DNA of 64,000 bases from Cryptomeria japonica (lineage: Eukaryota > Streptophyta > Pinopsida > Cupressales > Cupressaceae), in the NCBI RefSeq assembly GCF_030272615.1, contig NC_081409.1, forward strand, positions 646,816,468-646,880,467. The letters run 5' to 3'. The notes beneath the pieces were generated by a model. That model did not search any database, had not been told where the DNA came from, and saw only the letters and a program-made list of their open reading frames with translations. Within the stretch, counting starts at the first letter, position 1. Every line of letters starts with the position of its first letter. Of this stretch, positions 47,770-59,803 are shown piece after piece. The position numbers were made by a program, and so were the translations under genes.

Positions 47770-47774
47770 GGTAG

Positions 47775-48392
47775 AAGAGTGATATGATAAATCCTAAGAT
47801 GCCCAAAGATAGGATAAATAGATAGATATTACCAAAGAGGCTAGAGAAAGCCAAGTGAGTTGCAAAATAAATACTGTGAGAGATTGAGAGTGATTTAGCA
47901 AAAGAGAGACTGTTTTAGCAAGAAAGAGAGAGCTGGAGAGAGTTGTGAGAGCCCAAAGAATAAGAGATATTGTATGGAGGAACTAGAGAGCTTGAAAGGA
48001 GAGAAATGATAGATTTAAAATGAGAGGAGGAGGGAAATAAGGGCTAACAAGTTGTTTGAAAGATTCGGGGCCATTTCCACTGACATGCGCAAGTGACAAG
48101 TGGAAAGGCGCTCAGAACCATCATTCAAACATTAAGACATTGCAGGACGAATGTCGATGCGCTAGTGTCCAAATTAATCACTCTAAAAAACAACAAGAGA
48201 CAAGGGAGACATGTGGCTAACAAGACTAATGCCACGAGGGAGCTGCTGAAAATGGGGTCTTGAGAATCTTGAGAGGGAAAAGGCTGATGTAAGGGTTGAA
48301 GTGAGCCTACCCAAGTGCTAGGGGAATGGACACCAAAGTGGTTACCAAAGATGTAGGTCAAATTACAAGGGGTATGCAATTTTAAACACTAC
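47775..48392. other. Flank of the Tat-like element, nothing recognised
   Basis: Purine-rich (many AGAGAG words) with no convincing gene. A minus-strand frame of 84 codons (48125-48379) has no known motif. Confidence 0.4.
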
Positions 48393-49736
48393 TGTTGAAT
48401 ATTGTTGTTGCTATGATATGTTGTTGTCATTGATGTTAACATATTCTTGTGTTCTTGCATTCCGGTATTGTAGAGAGTTGGTTGGCTGTTTAAGTTGGGT
48501 GTTACAGATGTGCTTGTGAGGATTTTTTTATTTCATTAATGAAGTATCTCTAGTGATTCAGTGTTGGTTTCATGATGCTACGTGGTGACTTGATCGAGTC
48601 ATGGATTCTGGTATGAGGATTGGTTTTTCAGTGTTCAGTGTTGTAGTGTTATGGTATTTGTTCCATTGTGCTCTAGAATGATTACATCTTTAGTTACAGA
48701 TTTGGGAGAGTGTTTGGGATGTTAATGTGTATCTTCAATTCAGATGGTTCATGATTGTTTGCTCCACAAGTTATCTTTCTAGTCCCAGTTGCTGCTATTG
48801 AGTGTTCTTGAGTATCAGCATGTTGATCGATGGAGATTTGATTAAGTGGTGTTGGTATAGCTATTACAAATGATTCTAATGTTTTTTTTGATGTTTCCTA
48901 ATCATGTCCTATTTATTGTTCTTGTCCGCATTGAACATTGTGCATGTCATTGAGGGTCTTATGGGTCTGGTGATGTTCTTCGTGTTATGCAACATTTTTG
49001 GTGGTGTAACATGTTGCAGATGATCTTGGAGAGATTTTTGGTGCTGTTGCATGTTCATAGATTTGATTTGGGTCCATACTATATAATCTTGGAATTGTAT
49101 TGGTTCTGTGGTTGATCTATGTATCGTGTGATGTAATTTTCTAATTAGGTCTTAAGGGTTGAGCCGACCTTGTAGTCAAGGTTGATAATTTGTTTAAATA
49201 GGTGTCATATTCATGTAATTTGGATATTGGTGTTGTGTCTGCATTATTAGAGAGTGGTGTATGTGCGAACAAGCAAACTCATCTTTTTGATAAAAAGTGT
49301 AGAGCAGAGAGTGTTGCAGGGCAGACAAGCTTAACTGGAACCGTCATCAGGCATTTGGAGATGTTATTCTTTCAGCTCATGTAATCTGGATTGTTGTCCC
49401 ATCTTTGTAAGGAAGTGAGCCTTCCTCAGGGTTATAGCCCTTCTTATTTTGAGTAGTGGGCTCTAAGAAGTGTGCCTGAATGCATGTGCATTCCCCATTG
49501 TAATATTTACACATACTACTGTAGAGTATCATCTTATTGTGGGTAGGTTCCCACCATGGTTTTTCCCTTAACCAGGTTTTCCACATCAAAATCTTGGTGT
49601 TATGTGTGTTGTTGTTATTGCTCTTATCTTTGTTCTTGCTTCAATTGATCATATTTAAAGTTGTGATTAAATTGTTAAATCTGGTGAAAATTGATTCACC
49701 CCTTCTCTCAGTTTTCCTTCATTATTGTTTCCAACA
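48393..49736 (+). repeat. Sirevirus-like LTR G (1344 bp)
   Basis: Starts TGTTGAATATTGTTGTTGC and ends GTTTCCAACA. It carries TTGTCATTGATGTTAACA near its start, the shared module (CCACCATGGTTTTTCCC, then GTTTTCCACAT; about 49550-49588) and the GATTCACCCCTTCTCTCAG tail. No primer site follows and no target duplication was found, so it is a solo LTR or a 5' LTR with a deletion beside it. Confidence 0.75.
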
Positions 49737-50216
49737 AACAAGAATAGATAGTTTCACAACTTAAGAAAGAAAATAATGATTTGAGGGAAACATTGAGAGT
49801 GTCTTCAGGCAAGGGCCTCTTATTGGAAGCAAAGGCTACAAATTCAAAGTTACAAACTGATGTTATTTCTGAGAAAAAGAAAAGAGAAGAACCAAAGAGG
49901 CAATTAGTCAAAGTTCAACAAGAAAATGTATCTTTGAAAACAAAACTCAAAATTAGTAAGTTCAAAATGGTTCAAAATATTATGAAAGCCAAATATGAAC
50001 GAATGTTGTCTCATTTGCACTTCCTCTGAACAAGGTACTAAGAGATTATCTAAATCATTGAAAGACAAAGAAAAGTAGAGCTTCATTTAAATCTTGTGAT
50101 AAAATATTTGTCTAAAAAGTAGAAATTACTTTATTGCTTAGATAAGATTTCTGAGAATGTCAAGGATGAAGTGGCTTGAAGCCATGGGCCAACATGATGA
50201 ATGAGTTGGAGATCAC
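49737..50216 (+). pseudogene. Coiled-coil Gag fragment
   Basis: A frame at 49781-50029 encodes a Lys/Glu/Leu/Val-rich coiled coil (KRQLVKVQQENVSLKTKLK), similar in style to the coiled coils of the Gag-like genes of elements A and F. It stops after about 80 codons and is cut off by the LTR at 50217. No zinc knuckle remains. Confidence 0.5.
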
Positions 50217-51420
50217 TGTTAGAATCCAATAACACTAAGAGGGGGGTGAATCAGTGTTCTGGCATTTTGAGTATTTTTAACCTTATTAACACAATAACTT
50301 AGCAACTGGTAAATATAAAAGCATATAATAATAAGAAACAATGTAATCACAAAGATGAGCACCATAACACCACATATTTATACATGGAAAACATCAAAGA
50401 GAAAAAACCATGGTGGGATTGGAGACCCACAATATCTATCCACTGATCAGATGAATAAATATTACAATAAGGGGCCTGCACATGCAGGAAGGCCAACAAC
50501 CTAGACCACATTTCTCATCACAAAAGGAGCCTCACTAACTATAGAAAACATCAAACAACAATCTAGAATGAAGATTGAACTGCAAGTATAGCATCTTCTA
50601 TGCCTGAGTACAAATCTGGTTAAGCTCAATACCAGAGGTCTTAAACCTCTTCCACAAACCCAATTCAATCACCTACGATCAACCAAAACCTCTGCATATT
50701 ATTATAGTATTATTTGCATATAGATAATCTCATTACCTTAATCCCATACCATGACCTAAAAAGAGATCTTACATCATATTTATATCAACCCCAAACCTAA
50801 ACAATTAGATCGACCACATAAAAGATAATACAATAAATCCGTTACATAATCCAACAAACCAATGATAAACCAAGTCAGCCTAAGATCGAAACAACATAAA
50901 CCAAACAATAAGTCCAACTGGTGATGCATTGGGAGCATCAACCAACACGTTGCATAAACCGTACCATAACCTAACAGAATAACCATCAAACCTATAATAG
51001 GTCACCATAAGCCAAACAAAACACCACAAACAACTAGAACACGAAGATGATAACCATCAGCATCCTGATAACCTTCTAGAAGCTGCAACAACACCACTTA
51101 GCACATGCATCAAAAGATCTTCAATAAAGCTCTCTTGGTAGAACCCTTACCGGTGACCAAAAGGCTTACTAGAACAAATGATAGCTCCTGAGTCATCAAA
51201 TAGAGAACCAATTGATCGTGATACACATTTGAATAACATGAATGATAGATCCAAACCAATTCCACAAACTGAAACATATCAGAGCATGCCGGATCAATAT
51301 CATAATCCAACCACTCTACCAGAACCTACCAAAAATCAATAAACAAGAAAAATAGTTGGTGTTCCCATCAATGACAAAACATCAATGCAACACATAATCA
51401 ATTCCTCCAATTTTCCAACA
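50217..51420 (-). repeat. 3' LTR of a minus-strand Sirevirus-like copia (element D, 1204 bp)
   Basis: The plus strand runs from TGTTAGAATCCAATAAC to AATTTTCCAACA. Polypurine tracts and RNase H lie to its right, so it is a 3' LTR. The shared module is at about 50390-50430. The base context on its left is ATCAC; the partner site is not in the window. Confidence 0.85.
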
Positions 51421-51695
51421 ATCTCCCCCTTTGGCATTGATGGCAACACTAGATGTGAAAAAAATTCAAGTGCCAAGAAATGCCAAAAAAGTCTCCCCTA
51501 AAGGAAGACAACCAACAATCTCCCATAAGATGATATTACAATGAAGTTAACAAACTCCCCCTATGAATGATATCCCTATTAAGCTCTGCTTTTCACATAT
51601 ATCTCTCCCCCTTTGACATCAATGCCAAAAAGCAGACATGAATATCAAAGAAAAATCATAAATCCACTGAACCACACAGCTGACTACTCCCCTTG
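51421..51695 (-). promoter_or_regulatory. Multiple polypurine tracts of element D
   Basis: On the minus strand, purine runs lie at about 51433-51423 (CCAAAGGGGGAG), 51503-51493, 51562-51554 and 51613-51604 (AAAGGGGGAGAG), with CATTGATG or GATGTCAA words beside the first and last. This is the multi-tract signature of Sireviruses. Confidence 0.78.
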
Positions 51696-51836
51696 AGTAG
51701 TAGCACCAACACATCAATCCAGAATGAATGATAGCATTGATAAATGCATACTAGACTGATGCCAATAAACATCACTCAAGTCTCTACCGGAGGGGTAGAA
51801 ACTCCCAAACTATCTCTCAAGTACTCAAATGGTTCC

Positions 51837-52100
51837 TCAAACCAATCTGACTTCATTTGCTTCCACCTTCTCCTTCAAAAAATTATACTTGATATAAATC
51901 CGCTTTGTCTTAGAATGAAATACTAGATTCTTTGATATGTCAATAGCAATAGAGTTATCATAGTGAATAACTACCGATTCATTACAATCTACCCTTATAT
52001 CATTCAACATTTTCTTCATCCATAGAACTTGTGTATAGTTAGTAGTAGCAACAACATACTCAGCTTTAGTAGTAGACAAAGAAGTGCATGGCCTATCCCA
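51837..52100 (-). pseudogene. RNase H C-terminal part of element D
   Basis: The minus strand shows CTSLSTTKAEYVVA (Glu), VLWMKKMLNDI, VIHYDNSIAIDISKN (Asp) and HSKTKRIYIKYNFLKEKV, the closing part of copia RNase H. It is cut at 52100 by the insertion of element E; the rest of element D would lie beyond the nest. Confidence 0.88.
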
Positions 52101-53349
52101 TGTTGGCATTATGGATGAATTGATTATGTGTTGCATTGATGTTTTGTCATTGATGTCAACACTAGCTGTTATGGTTGGTTACCGGCAGATAGGTTTTGGT
52201 TACCGATAGAAGATCTAGTGTTACTGGCAGAAGGGACTATCTGTTGGACACTTACGACATGTTTGGATCAATGGAGTATGTTTGATTTTATGTGTTACAT
52301 GTTCCTGGAGCATGTTTTGGTTAGTTGGTATTGACTTGGAAATCAGATGCTATCATACACTCTTGTAAACCCATACCAGTATTGGTTTAAGGTTTAACCG
52401 ACAAAGCTTTCATTGAGGAAACTTGACATGATGCATAAGTGGTATTGGTGCAGCTTCTAGATGGATTTCAAGATGCTAAAGATATTCTTTGATCTTGCCT
52501 CAACTGAATGAAGACATTGTTTTGGCGTGGTGGACCCATAATAGGTTTGGTACCTATCTATATTATGGATCGTTATCATGTTAACGTGTACTCTACATGT
52601 TACCGGGATGTTTTGGGATGTTCTATGGATTGATTATTTTTTTTTGGTCTTAAGCCGATATGGCATATCATTGTAATATGGATTTATGTAATGATCTTAT
52701 TATAATATCTTTTAGGTGGCTGACCTAATTGGTTTAGGCCTTAGGGTTGGTATAAAATGATGTAAGATCTCATTATAGGAAGTGTGTCACTGTGTGGAAT
52801 GCAATATCATATGTGAATGAGATTTTGTCGATCATAGGTGATCAAATTGGGATTAAGGAAGAGGTCAAAGGCCTTTGGTATTGAGCTTAACCGGGACTAT
52901 AATCAGGCATGGTAGATGCTATCTCTGACAGTTCATTATTATGGATTGTTGTCCATTTATCTTGAGATGGTTATTACCTCTCTGTAGTCAGTGACTTTTG
53001 TAATCAACAGTACGCTCTAGGCAGTCTACCTTCCTGCATGTGCAGGCCCCTCATTGTATCACATACTTTCTGTAGAAGTATCATCTGACTGTGGGTAGGC
53101 TTCCCACCGTGGTTTTTCCCTTTCTGGGTTTTCCACGTACAAATCATGGTTTTATGTGGTATGGTTCCATTGTGTTGATTATCTATTTTATTATTAAGTT
53201 TGATTGCTTACCATTATCTATTTCTACTATTTTGGTAATTGATGTTTATATGCTCCGGTTTAAGGTTATTAAGTGGATTCATTGATATAATTTGTTAACA
53301 ACTGATTCACCCCCCCCCCCCTCTTGATTTTTCACCGATTATCCTAACA
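52101..53349 (+). repeat. 5' LTR of element E (1249 bp)
   Basis: Starts TGTTGGCATTATGGATG and ends ATTATCCTAACA. It has TTGTCATTGATGTCAACA near the start, the shared module at about 53100-53139, and a run of about twelve C at 53311-53322 in the GATTCACCCC tail. Confidence 0.9.
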
Positions 53350-53351
53350 AT

Positions 53352-53363
53352 TGGTATCAGAGC
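53352..53363 (+). promoter_or_regulatory. Primer binding site of element E
   Basis: TGGTATCAGAGC two bases after the LTR; initiator tRNA-Met type. Confidence 0.92.
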
Positions 53364-53407
53364 TTTGGTCCTCTTTTGCAAAAGCTTAACTGCTTGAGGT
53401 AGATCCT

Positions 53408-54300
53408 ATGGCAGCTAACACTTCAAATCCACCGGCAACTATTTTCAGAAGAGAAATCCCTAAGCTTGATGGAACAAATTATGGAATATGGAAGATTCGA
53501 ATGGAGACTCATCTTATATTTCTTGGCAAGGATATTTGTGGGATCATTGTGAAAGGATACACACCTTATGATCTGACATCCGACAATCCTTCTCCTGCAG
53601 ACCTGGACAAGAATATTGAAAATGATTGCAGAACTAAAAAGTCCTCTTGTGTGCACTTACTGATCAAAAAATCATGGGATTGACTGATAAATCATCAGCA
53701 AAGGTTATGTGGGATAAATTGTAAACTCTGAATGAAGGTGATCCTAGTGTCAAAATTTCTAAACTTGACGGTTACCAGGTAAGATATGAAAACTTGAAGA
53801 TGGAAGATAATGAAAGAATTGATGTGTTTATGGAAAGAGTAAATGAGATTTTAATGGGAATTCAATGTTGTGGAGCATCTTTGAGTGAAGATGAAATAGT
53901 TTCCAAAGTCTTGAGAGCCCTTCCACCATCTTACAAGATGAAGGCAACTACAATTAATGAGTTGAGAACAATGGCAAACACTTCAGTTAACATAGACATT
54001 CTGATTGGGAAATTATCTGCTTTTGAGCTTGAAGAATTTGGATCTTCTGAAGCTGCAAAATCTGAACCTACTTTTCATACATCATCATCTACTAGAAAAA
54101 GTGATTGGAAAGCCTTATATGCAAAAGAATTGGAAGATATGAGGAAAGAAGATGAAGAATTTGAGAAACTTGAAGGCTTATTTGCTAGAAAAGTACCTAA
54201 AGGGCCGACATGAAGTAAGTATGAAGGAAAAGCACATTTTAAATGTTTTGCATGTAATAAGATTGGTCATTTTGCATCTAGATGTCCTTAAAGGAATGCA
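53408..54300 (+). pseudogene. Gag of element E
   Basis: Starts MAANTSNPPATIF at 53408, with the copia Gag opening PKLDGTNYGIWKIRMETHL. After a frameshift near 53700 it continues with MKMEDNERIDVFMERVNEI and VLRALPPSYKMK, a Glu-rich stretch, and a complete CCHC knuckle FKCFACNKIGHFASRCP at about 54238-54290 (in a third frame). Confidence 0.87.
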
Positions 54301-55500
54301 AGATTTGAGGAAAGAGTTAAGAAATCTTTTAAGCCTAACCAGGACATATATAGATTCAAGAAAAGTAAACAATGCTACATAGCAGATGAGGAAGGAGTAA
54401 CTGATGACTCTGGGGATGAACCAACATAAGACTTTGCTAGTGGATCCGAAAGTCAAAAGGAATGGGTGTTCTATTCTTTAAAGGAAGATGAACCAAAACT
54501 GGTTATCATGAATGAAGAAAAGGCCCTAGAAGAAAAAGTTGAAGATAAGGATGAATGGTTAATTAATATTGGATGCTCACATCATATGACTGGATATAAA
54601 AGAAATTTTTTGTCCTTGCAAGAATACAATGGCAGTCAAGTCATATTTGGAGATGACAAAGCATGTATGATCAAAGGTAGAGGTATTATTTCTTTGAATG
54701 GAAAGAATAATACTGATAATGTATATTATGTAGAAGGTTTAAAGCATAATCTTTTGAGTGTTGGTCAATTGGTGGACAAGGGTTTACAACTTCAGTTTAA
54801 AGATAAAAAATGCAAAATCATTAACAAGACTGATTTGGAGATTGCAACCGGTATTCAGACTGGAGGTAACATCTTTCACTTGAACGCTGGTAATAAGACA
54901 TGTTTGATTGCACATATTGATGAGAGTTGGTTATGGCATAAGAGGTTGTGTCATGTTAATTTTGATTGTATTGTTAAAATCAGTTCAACTAAGGCAGTTA
55001 GAGATATACCTAAGATTATGAAGCCTCATAATCCGGTATGTAAGGAATGTCAATTGGAAAAGCAAGTTAGAACTTCTTATAAGAGCATACATGATAAATC
55101 TAATGATGTACTTGATTTGATTCACACTGACTTATGTGGTCCTGCAAGGACTAGAAGCTTTCAAAGTGATAGGTTTTTCATTTTGATAATTGATGACTAT
55201 TATAGAATGATGTGGGTGACTTTTCTTAGGGAGAAGTCTGAAGCCTTTGAGAAATTCAAGATCTATAAAGCAAATGTTGAAATAGAAACTGGATTCAAAA
55301 TCAAATGTCTAAGATCAGATCAAGGCGGTGAGTTCACTTCTCATGAATTTAACAGATATTGTGAGACAAATGGAATTAGGAGATAGTTATATGCACCTCA
55401 TACTCCTCAACACAATGGAGTAGTGGAAAGAAAGAACATAACCATTTTGGATGCAGCAAGATCTATGACGATGGAAGACAAATTGCCTCACATCTACTAA
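54301..55500 (+). pseudogene. Protease and integrase of element E
   Basis: Frame 54466-55386. The protease site is altered (INIGCSHHMTG in place of D-S-G). Then come VEGLKHNLLSVGQL, the pre-integrase block LWHKRLCHVNFDCI with CKECQLEK, HTDLCGP (Asp), RSDQGGEFTSHEF (Asp) and, after a stop, HNGVVERKN (Glu). Beyond 55490 the frame is scrambled; fragments of the integrase C-terminus are at 55600-55740. Confidence 0.88.
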
Positions 55501-56039
55501 ATAGAAGCAAAGAGACATCAGTCTACACATTCAATAGAGTTCACATCAAGGTGAAACCGATAAGACCCCTTATGAATTATGGTTTGGACATATAGCTTCT
55601 GTTAAATATTTCAAAATTTTTGGAACTAAATGCTATATCAAAAGAGATGATTCAATTGAGAAGTTTGATCCTAGATGTGATTAAGGGATATTTCTTGGTT
55701 ATTCAATTCAAAGAAAAGCATATAAATGTTATAACAAAAGATTATAGAAAATTGTGGAGAGCGCTAATGTGAAAGTGGATGAGCAATACATAAATCAATC
55801 TAGATCATATGATAGGGAATTGGCACTGGAAATGATTATAACTGAACCGACAATGCCTCAACCGGTACAGGAAACTGAGATAGTTACACTGATACAATTA
55901 GAAAATTCAGTTGTGACTGATGATCAAAGAAGTGAACCTAAAGTTTAGAAGACACCAAGGTATGTAAGATTAAATCATTCTGAATATCAAATCATTGGAG
56001 ATAGGAATAAGGGAGTTATGACAGGAAGAAGACTGGCAA

Positions 56040-56682
56040 ATTAAGAGGTATGTCTTATTTCTCAAATTGAACCAGCATCTATTATTGAAGCTTGTAAAGA
56101 TGAACATTGGTTAAAGGCTATGGAAGATGAATTAGATCAGATAGAGAAAAATGAGACTTGGACTTTAGTTCCCCAGCCTAAAAATAAGAATGTTATTGGA
56201 ACTAAATTGGTTTTTAGGAATAAATTGAATGAGGATGGTCAAGTTGTAAGAAACAAGGCTAGATTGGTTTGTAAAGGATATTTTCAAATGGAAGGAATTG
56301 ATTATGGTGAAACATTTGCACCTGTAGCTATAATTGAAGCTATTAGACTATTTCTTGCCTACACAGCTTATAAGAACTATAAGGTTTATCAAATGGATGT
56401 TAAATGTGCATTTTTTGATGGTGAACTTGAGGAAGAAGTATACATTGAGCAACTTGATGGATTTTCACTAACAAATGATAAAGATATGGTTTGCAGATTG
56501 AATAAATCTTTATATGGATTGAAACAAGCTCCTAGAGCTTGGTATGCAAGATTGGATAAATATCTTTCAAAGCTTGGTTTTACTAAAGGCAGTGTTGATA
56601 GTAATTTATATTATAAGATCACTGATGATCATATTCTGATTATTGAAGTATTTGTTGATGATATCATTTTTGGAGAGAAGAT
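56040..56682 (+). pseudogene. Reverse transcriptase of element E, cut by element F
   Basis: Frame with [58 protein letters not shown] (Asp), [12 protein letters not shown] and VFVDDIIFG (active site VDD). The coding sequence stops within a few codons of VDD, where the LTR of element F begins. The RT is open up to that point. Confidence 0.9.
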
Positions 56683-57865
56683 TGTTACTACTTATCAAAT
56701 TGCCATTAGTTTCATATCAAAAGTCATACTATATATTCTAGTTGGTTAGTATTACCGAATCATGCAGTCGGTACACATAGAGAAGTCGGTATGAACAGTC
56801 TAGTCGGTTACAGAAGAAAGTAGTCACAGAACGCAGTATTCACCAAGCTATTTATTGAGTAATGTTTCATGGCTATTGAGCAATAGAGTTAACTCACCAA
56901 GTTGATATTCACCGAGTGAAACATTTTACCAGATACATTGAACCTGGACATGCACATGAAAACATGTTACAAGATCGAGGCACATCTAACCATTTTTGCA
57001 TTGGAAATTGCATTAGGAGATTGTGTATGTTTACAAGGTCAATCTAACTAATGAAATATTTTGTTTAGTTATTCATTCGATGAATCTTTTGTAAGATCGA
57101 AGCAATGAATTAGATCACCGCTGTAAGAGATCTATTTATACAACATGATTCTAGGGTTAGAAAAAGATATAAACAAGAGATGTGAGATATGTGTGTGTAT
57201 GCATGAAGGAAGATTGTTATAGAGACACAAAGAGGTCACCGAGAAGGTTATCAGTGAATAGTCGAAGAATAGAGTAAACAGAAGGGTTTACCGAGTTTCA
57301 TTATGGGTTACCGAGGCATGCTACAAGCTAGGTAATCTTATTCTGAGCACATAGAATCTTCTATAACATTTCAGATGTAAAGTTGTAGATATTTGTAATG
57401 ATTCTATTGTAATATTTTGAAGTTGTAAGAGAAACCTTTAACAAGGTAAAAGACTCTAACCAAGTCTATAAATTATAAATCCTTTAACCAGGTGCAACAT
57501 TTATATAGTGTTGTAAAATCCTTTAGTAAGGTAGATCTAACTGATCTTGATACTCCTAACAGGGTAAGCTATCAGAAATAGCTAAATGTAGCTCTAACCA
57601 AGCATTCTTTATTATTGCAGTAGTGAAGTTGTGGGTGCCATCCCCACTGCAGTTTTTCTCTCTAACCAAGAGTTTCTGTGTGACCAAAATATATGTGTTA
57701 TGGAGTGAATCATGTATGATTGTTATCTGTTTATTTTAGCTTTATTTTATGTTACTGCACTATTCTATTTATGCATAACAGTAAGGTTATTATTGAAGAA
57801 AAGTTTTGGAGTACTGATTCACCCCTCCCCTCTCAGTACATTAGCTTTCCATATTGGGCCTAACA
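56683..57865 (+). repeat. 5' LTR of element F (1183 bp)
   Basis: Starts TGTTACTACTTATCAAATTG directly inside the RT of element E and ends GGGCCTAACA. It has the GATTCACCCCTCCCCTCTCAG tail and a weaker copy of the shared module (CCCACTGCAGTTTTTC) near 57643. The base context before it is AAGAT; the partner lies outside. Confidence 0.9.
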
Positions 57866-57867
57866 AT

Positions 57868-57879
57868 TGGTATCAGAGC
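57868..57879 (+). promoter_or_regulatory. Primer binding site of element F
   Basis: TGGTATCAGAGC two bases after the LTR, with the same spacing as in element E. Confidence 0.92.
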
Positions 57880-57927
57880 TTGAATCTTGGAAAAGGGTTT
57901 AACTACCTAAAGAGAAAGATCTTAGCA

Positions 57928-59280
57928 ATGGAAGGCTACAAACAATCTTGGAGGATTGCGCATCTTCAAGAAGAGCTAGATAATGCAAATCAAGTGATTG
58001 CAGACATGTAAAGGCAAATGCAAAAATCTCTAAAAGTAAGGAGAAGATTATCTGATGACTTGCAGGATTCTCAAGAGCTAGTGGAACAAATCGATACATC
58101 ATCTAAGAACAGTATATCTGAAGAGACTGAAGAAATGATTGGAATGTTGAAAGAAAAGAACAAAGTATTGGCTGATCAACTAAAAGCAATGAAAAGAGAA
58201 CATGAACATTTTAGTACACACATGACTGAAAATCTAGATGCATTAAGGATAGCTGAGGATAAAGAAAGAGATCTACAAAGAGAGAAACAACAACTTGAAG
58301 CTCTAGTATCTGATAAGGATGAAGAAATCATAAGGTTAACTGGTATTCAACAAAATATGACAGATCAACTAGGTTATGCACATCATGAAGCAATTCTAAA
58401 GAATGATGAAAATCAATCATTGAAACTTGAAGTATCAAGGTTGACTGGTGAACTTGAAACAGAGAATAAATCCAAAGAAACATTGGATAAAAGTTATGAA
58501 GCATCAAAGATGTTGGATGAGCAACTGAATACAAGAAGACCTTACAAAGATGGAGGACTCAGTTACAAAGGAAAAGAATCAACTGAGAAAGGAATTCATA
58601 CTACCAAGAGAGGAGAATCATCAAAACAAGTTGGAAACAGGATTAACATCAAAAGGAAGAAGCCTATTTTCTACTACTGTGGAAATCAAGGTCATACTGC
58701 CAACATATGCCAGATCAGAAAAGGTAAGCAATCGAATATCTCTAAGTCCAATGGATATTGTTACAATTGCAGTAAATATGGTCACACACCTAATCAATGT
58801 AGGACAAAGTCTGTTAACAACTATCAGAAGAAAAAATTCAAAGGGTTTTGTAGAAACTGGAATAGATATGGACATAGTACCAAGAAGTGTTGGTTTAAGC
58901 AAAAGAACTACATGAAGTATCCACACCGAGCAAACACTGGAGGTTACCGAACTCACATAGATCCTTACCGACAATATACAATAGTACCATGGGGTTACAA
59001 TACAAGGATATGGTGCAAATGTTGTGGAAGATATGGACATATAAGTGCCAACTATTTTATAAGATTTGGAATGAACAACCGGAGATCATGGAGAAATCCC
59101 GGTATGGCATGCTTTCATTGTCACAAAGCTGGACATTTAGCTAGAGATTGCAGAGATCAACCGAGAAGAGACACTGAAGAGATAAAAGAAAAATTCAAGA
59201 TGATTTGGAAAAAGAAGGAAATTATGTCTGATGAAGAAAGCACCTTACCTACCAAGTTAGGTGTACCTATTTCAAATTAG
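57928..59280 (+). CDS. Gag-like protein of element F: coiled coil plus five zinc knuckles
   Basis: Frame starting MEGYKQSWRI at 57928, 450 codons, with one in-frame stop (58009-58011). Residues about 30-200 form a long charged coiled coil (for example EDKERDLQREKQQLEALV). Residues about 245-410 carry five CCHC-type knuckles. The second (CYNCSKYGHTPNQC) and fifth (CFHCHKAGHLARDC) are complete; the first has Tyr for the first Cys, the third Trp for the second Cys, and the fourth Tyr for the last Cys. The usual copia Gag core is not recognisable. The position after the primer site and the knuckles argue for a particle protein that binds RNA. The related gene of element A shares this plan. Confidence 0.8.
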
Positions 59281-59803
59281 TCAAGAAAAGGTATGAAGGG
59301 ACTGCATTCTCTAAAAGTTAAATCATAATAGTTCCTATTCTATTGTGTACCAAAATTCAAAATCTGCATAGTTAAGATGCAATTAGTCAGTTCATATACT
59401 ATACAGGAAACCTGTCAGGTCAGTGTATACAGGAAACCTGTCAAGTCGGTTAATAAAGGAAAGTTGGTTACTTGGTGAAAATAGAAAAAGGAGTAAATTG
59501 GTAAAAGGTGAATCGAGTGCATTTAATATTTTGACCTAACTTGTACAGAGCCTGATGAGGTATTTTTGAGTACTTAAAAGTATTTTCGCGGTCATTTTCA
59601 TTCACCCAAGTTTTTGAGAAGCAGAGCAGAGCGAATCAAAGTGATCAAACTTCATTCAGAGCGAATTTTGAGGTATTTACATCAATCTATTCATTGTTAA
59701 GCTGATTTCTGATCTAGTCAAATTGCTATTGTCTACCGAGTGTGAAGCGTCAGTCACTTGTAAACCCTAAGGATAACTTGTCGAATCTTACCCAAAACCT
59801 ACC
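59281..59803 (+). other. Leader between gag and ORF2 of element F
   Basis: Non-coding. Contains two copies of a small palindrome (59400-59448) and ends in TAAACCCTAAGGATAACTTG shortly before the ORF2 start. A subgenomic promoter, splice site or packaging signal could lie here; nothing decides between them. Confidence 0.5.
59400..59448 (+). repeat. Tandem palindromes
   Basis: TATACAGGAAACCTGTCARGTC occurs twice in a row, 26 bases apart. Each copy holds the perfect palindrome ACAGG-AAA-CCTGT, which could form a small hairpin in RNA. Confidence 0.8.

Larger units (their letters stand above)
52101..56682 (+). mobile_element. Sirevirus-lineage Ty1/copia element E, interrupted
   Basis: A plus-strand element with 5' LTR, primer site, gag, protease, integrase and RT. 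It is inserted into element D and is itself cut inside RT by element F. Wording of the protease/integrase and RT regions ([47 protein letters not shown]) is that of the SIRE/Maximus lineage. The 3' part lies beyond the window. Confidence 0.88.

Noticed and set aside
48125-48379. 84-codon minus-strand frame near the gypsy flank
   Set aside because: No motif; lies in purine-rich low-complexity sequence.
53311-53322. Poly-C run as a functional signal
   Set aside because: It is an expanded version of the CCCC stretch found in all related LTR tails; probably slippage or sequencing uncertainty.
58621-59040. 139-codon minus-strand frame
   Set aside because: Shadow of the Gag-like gene of element F on the other strand.
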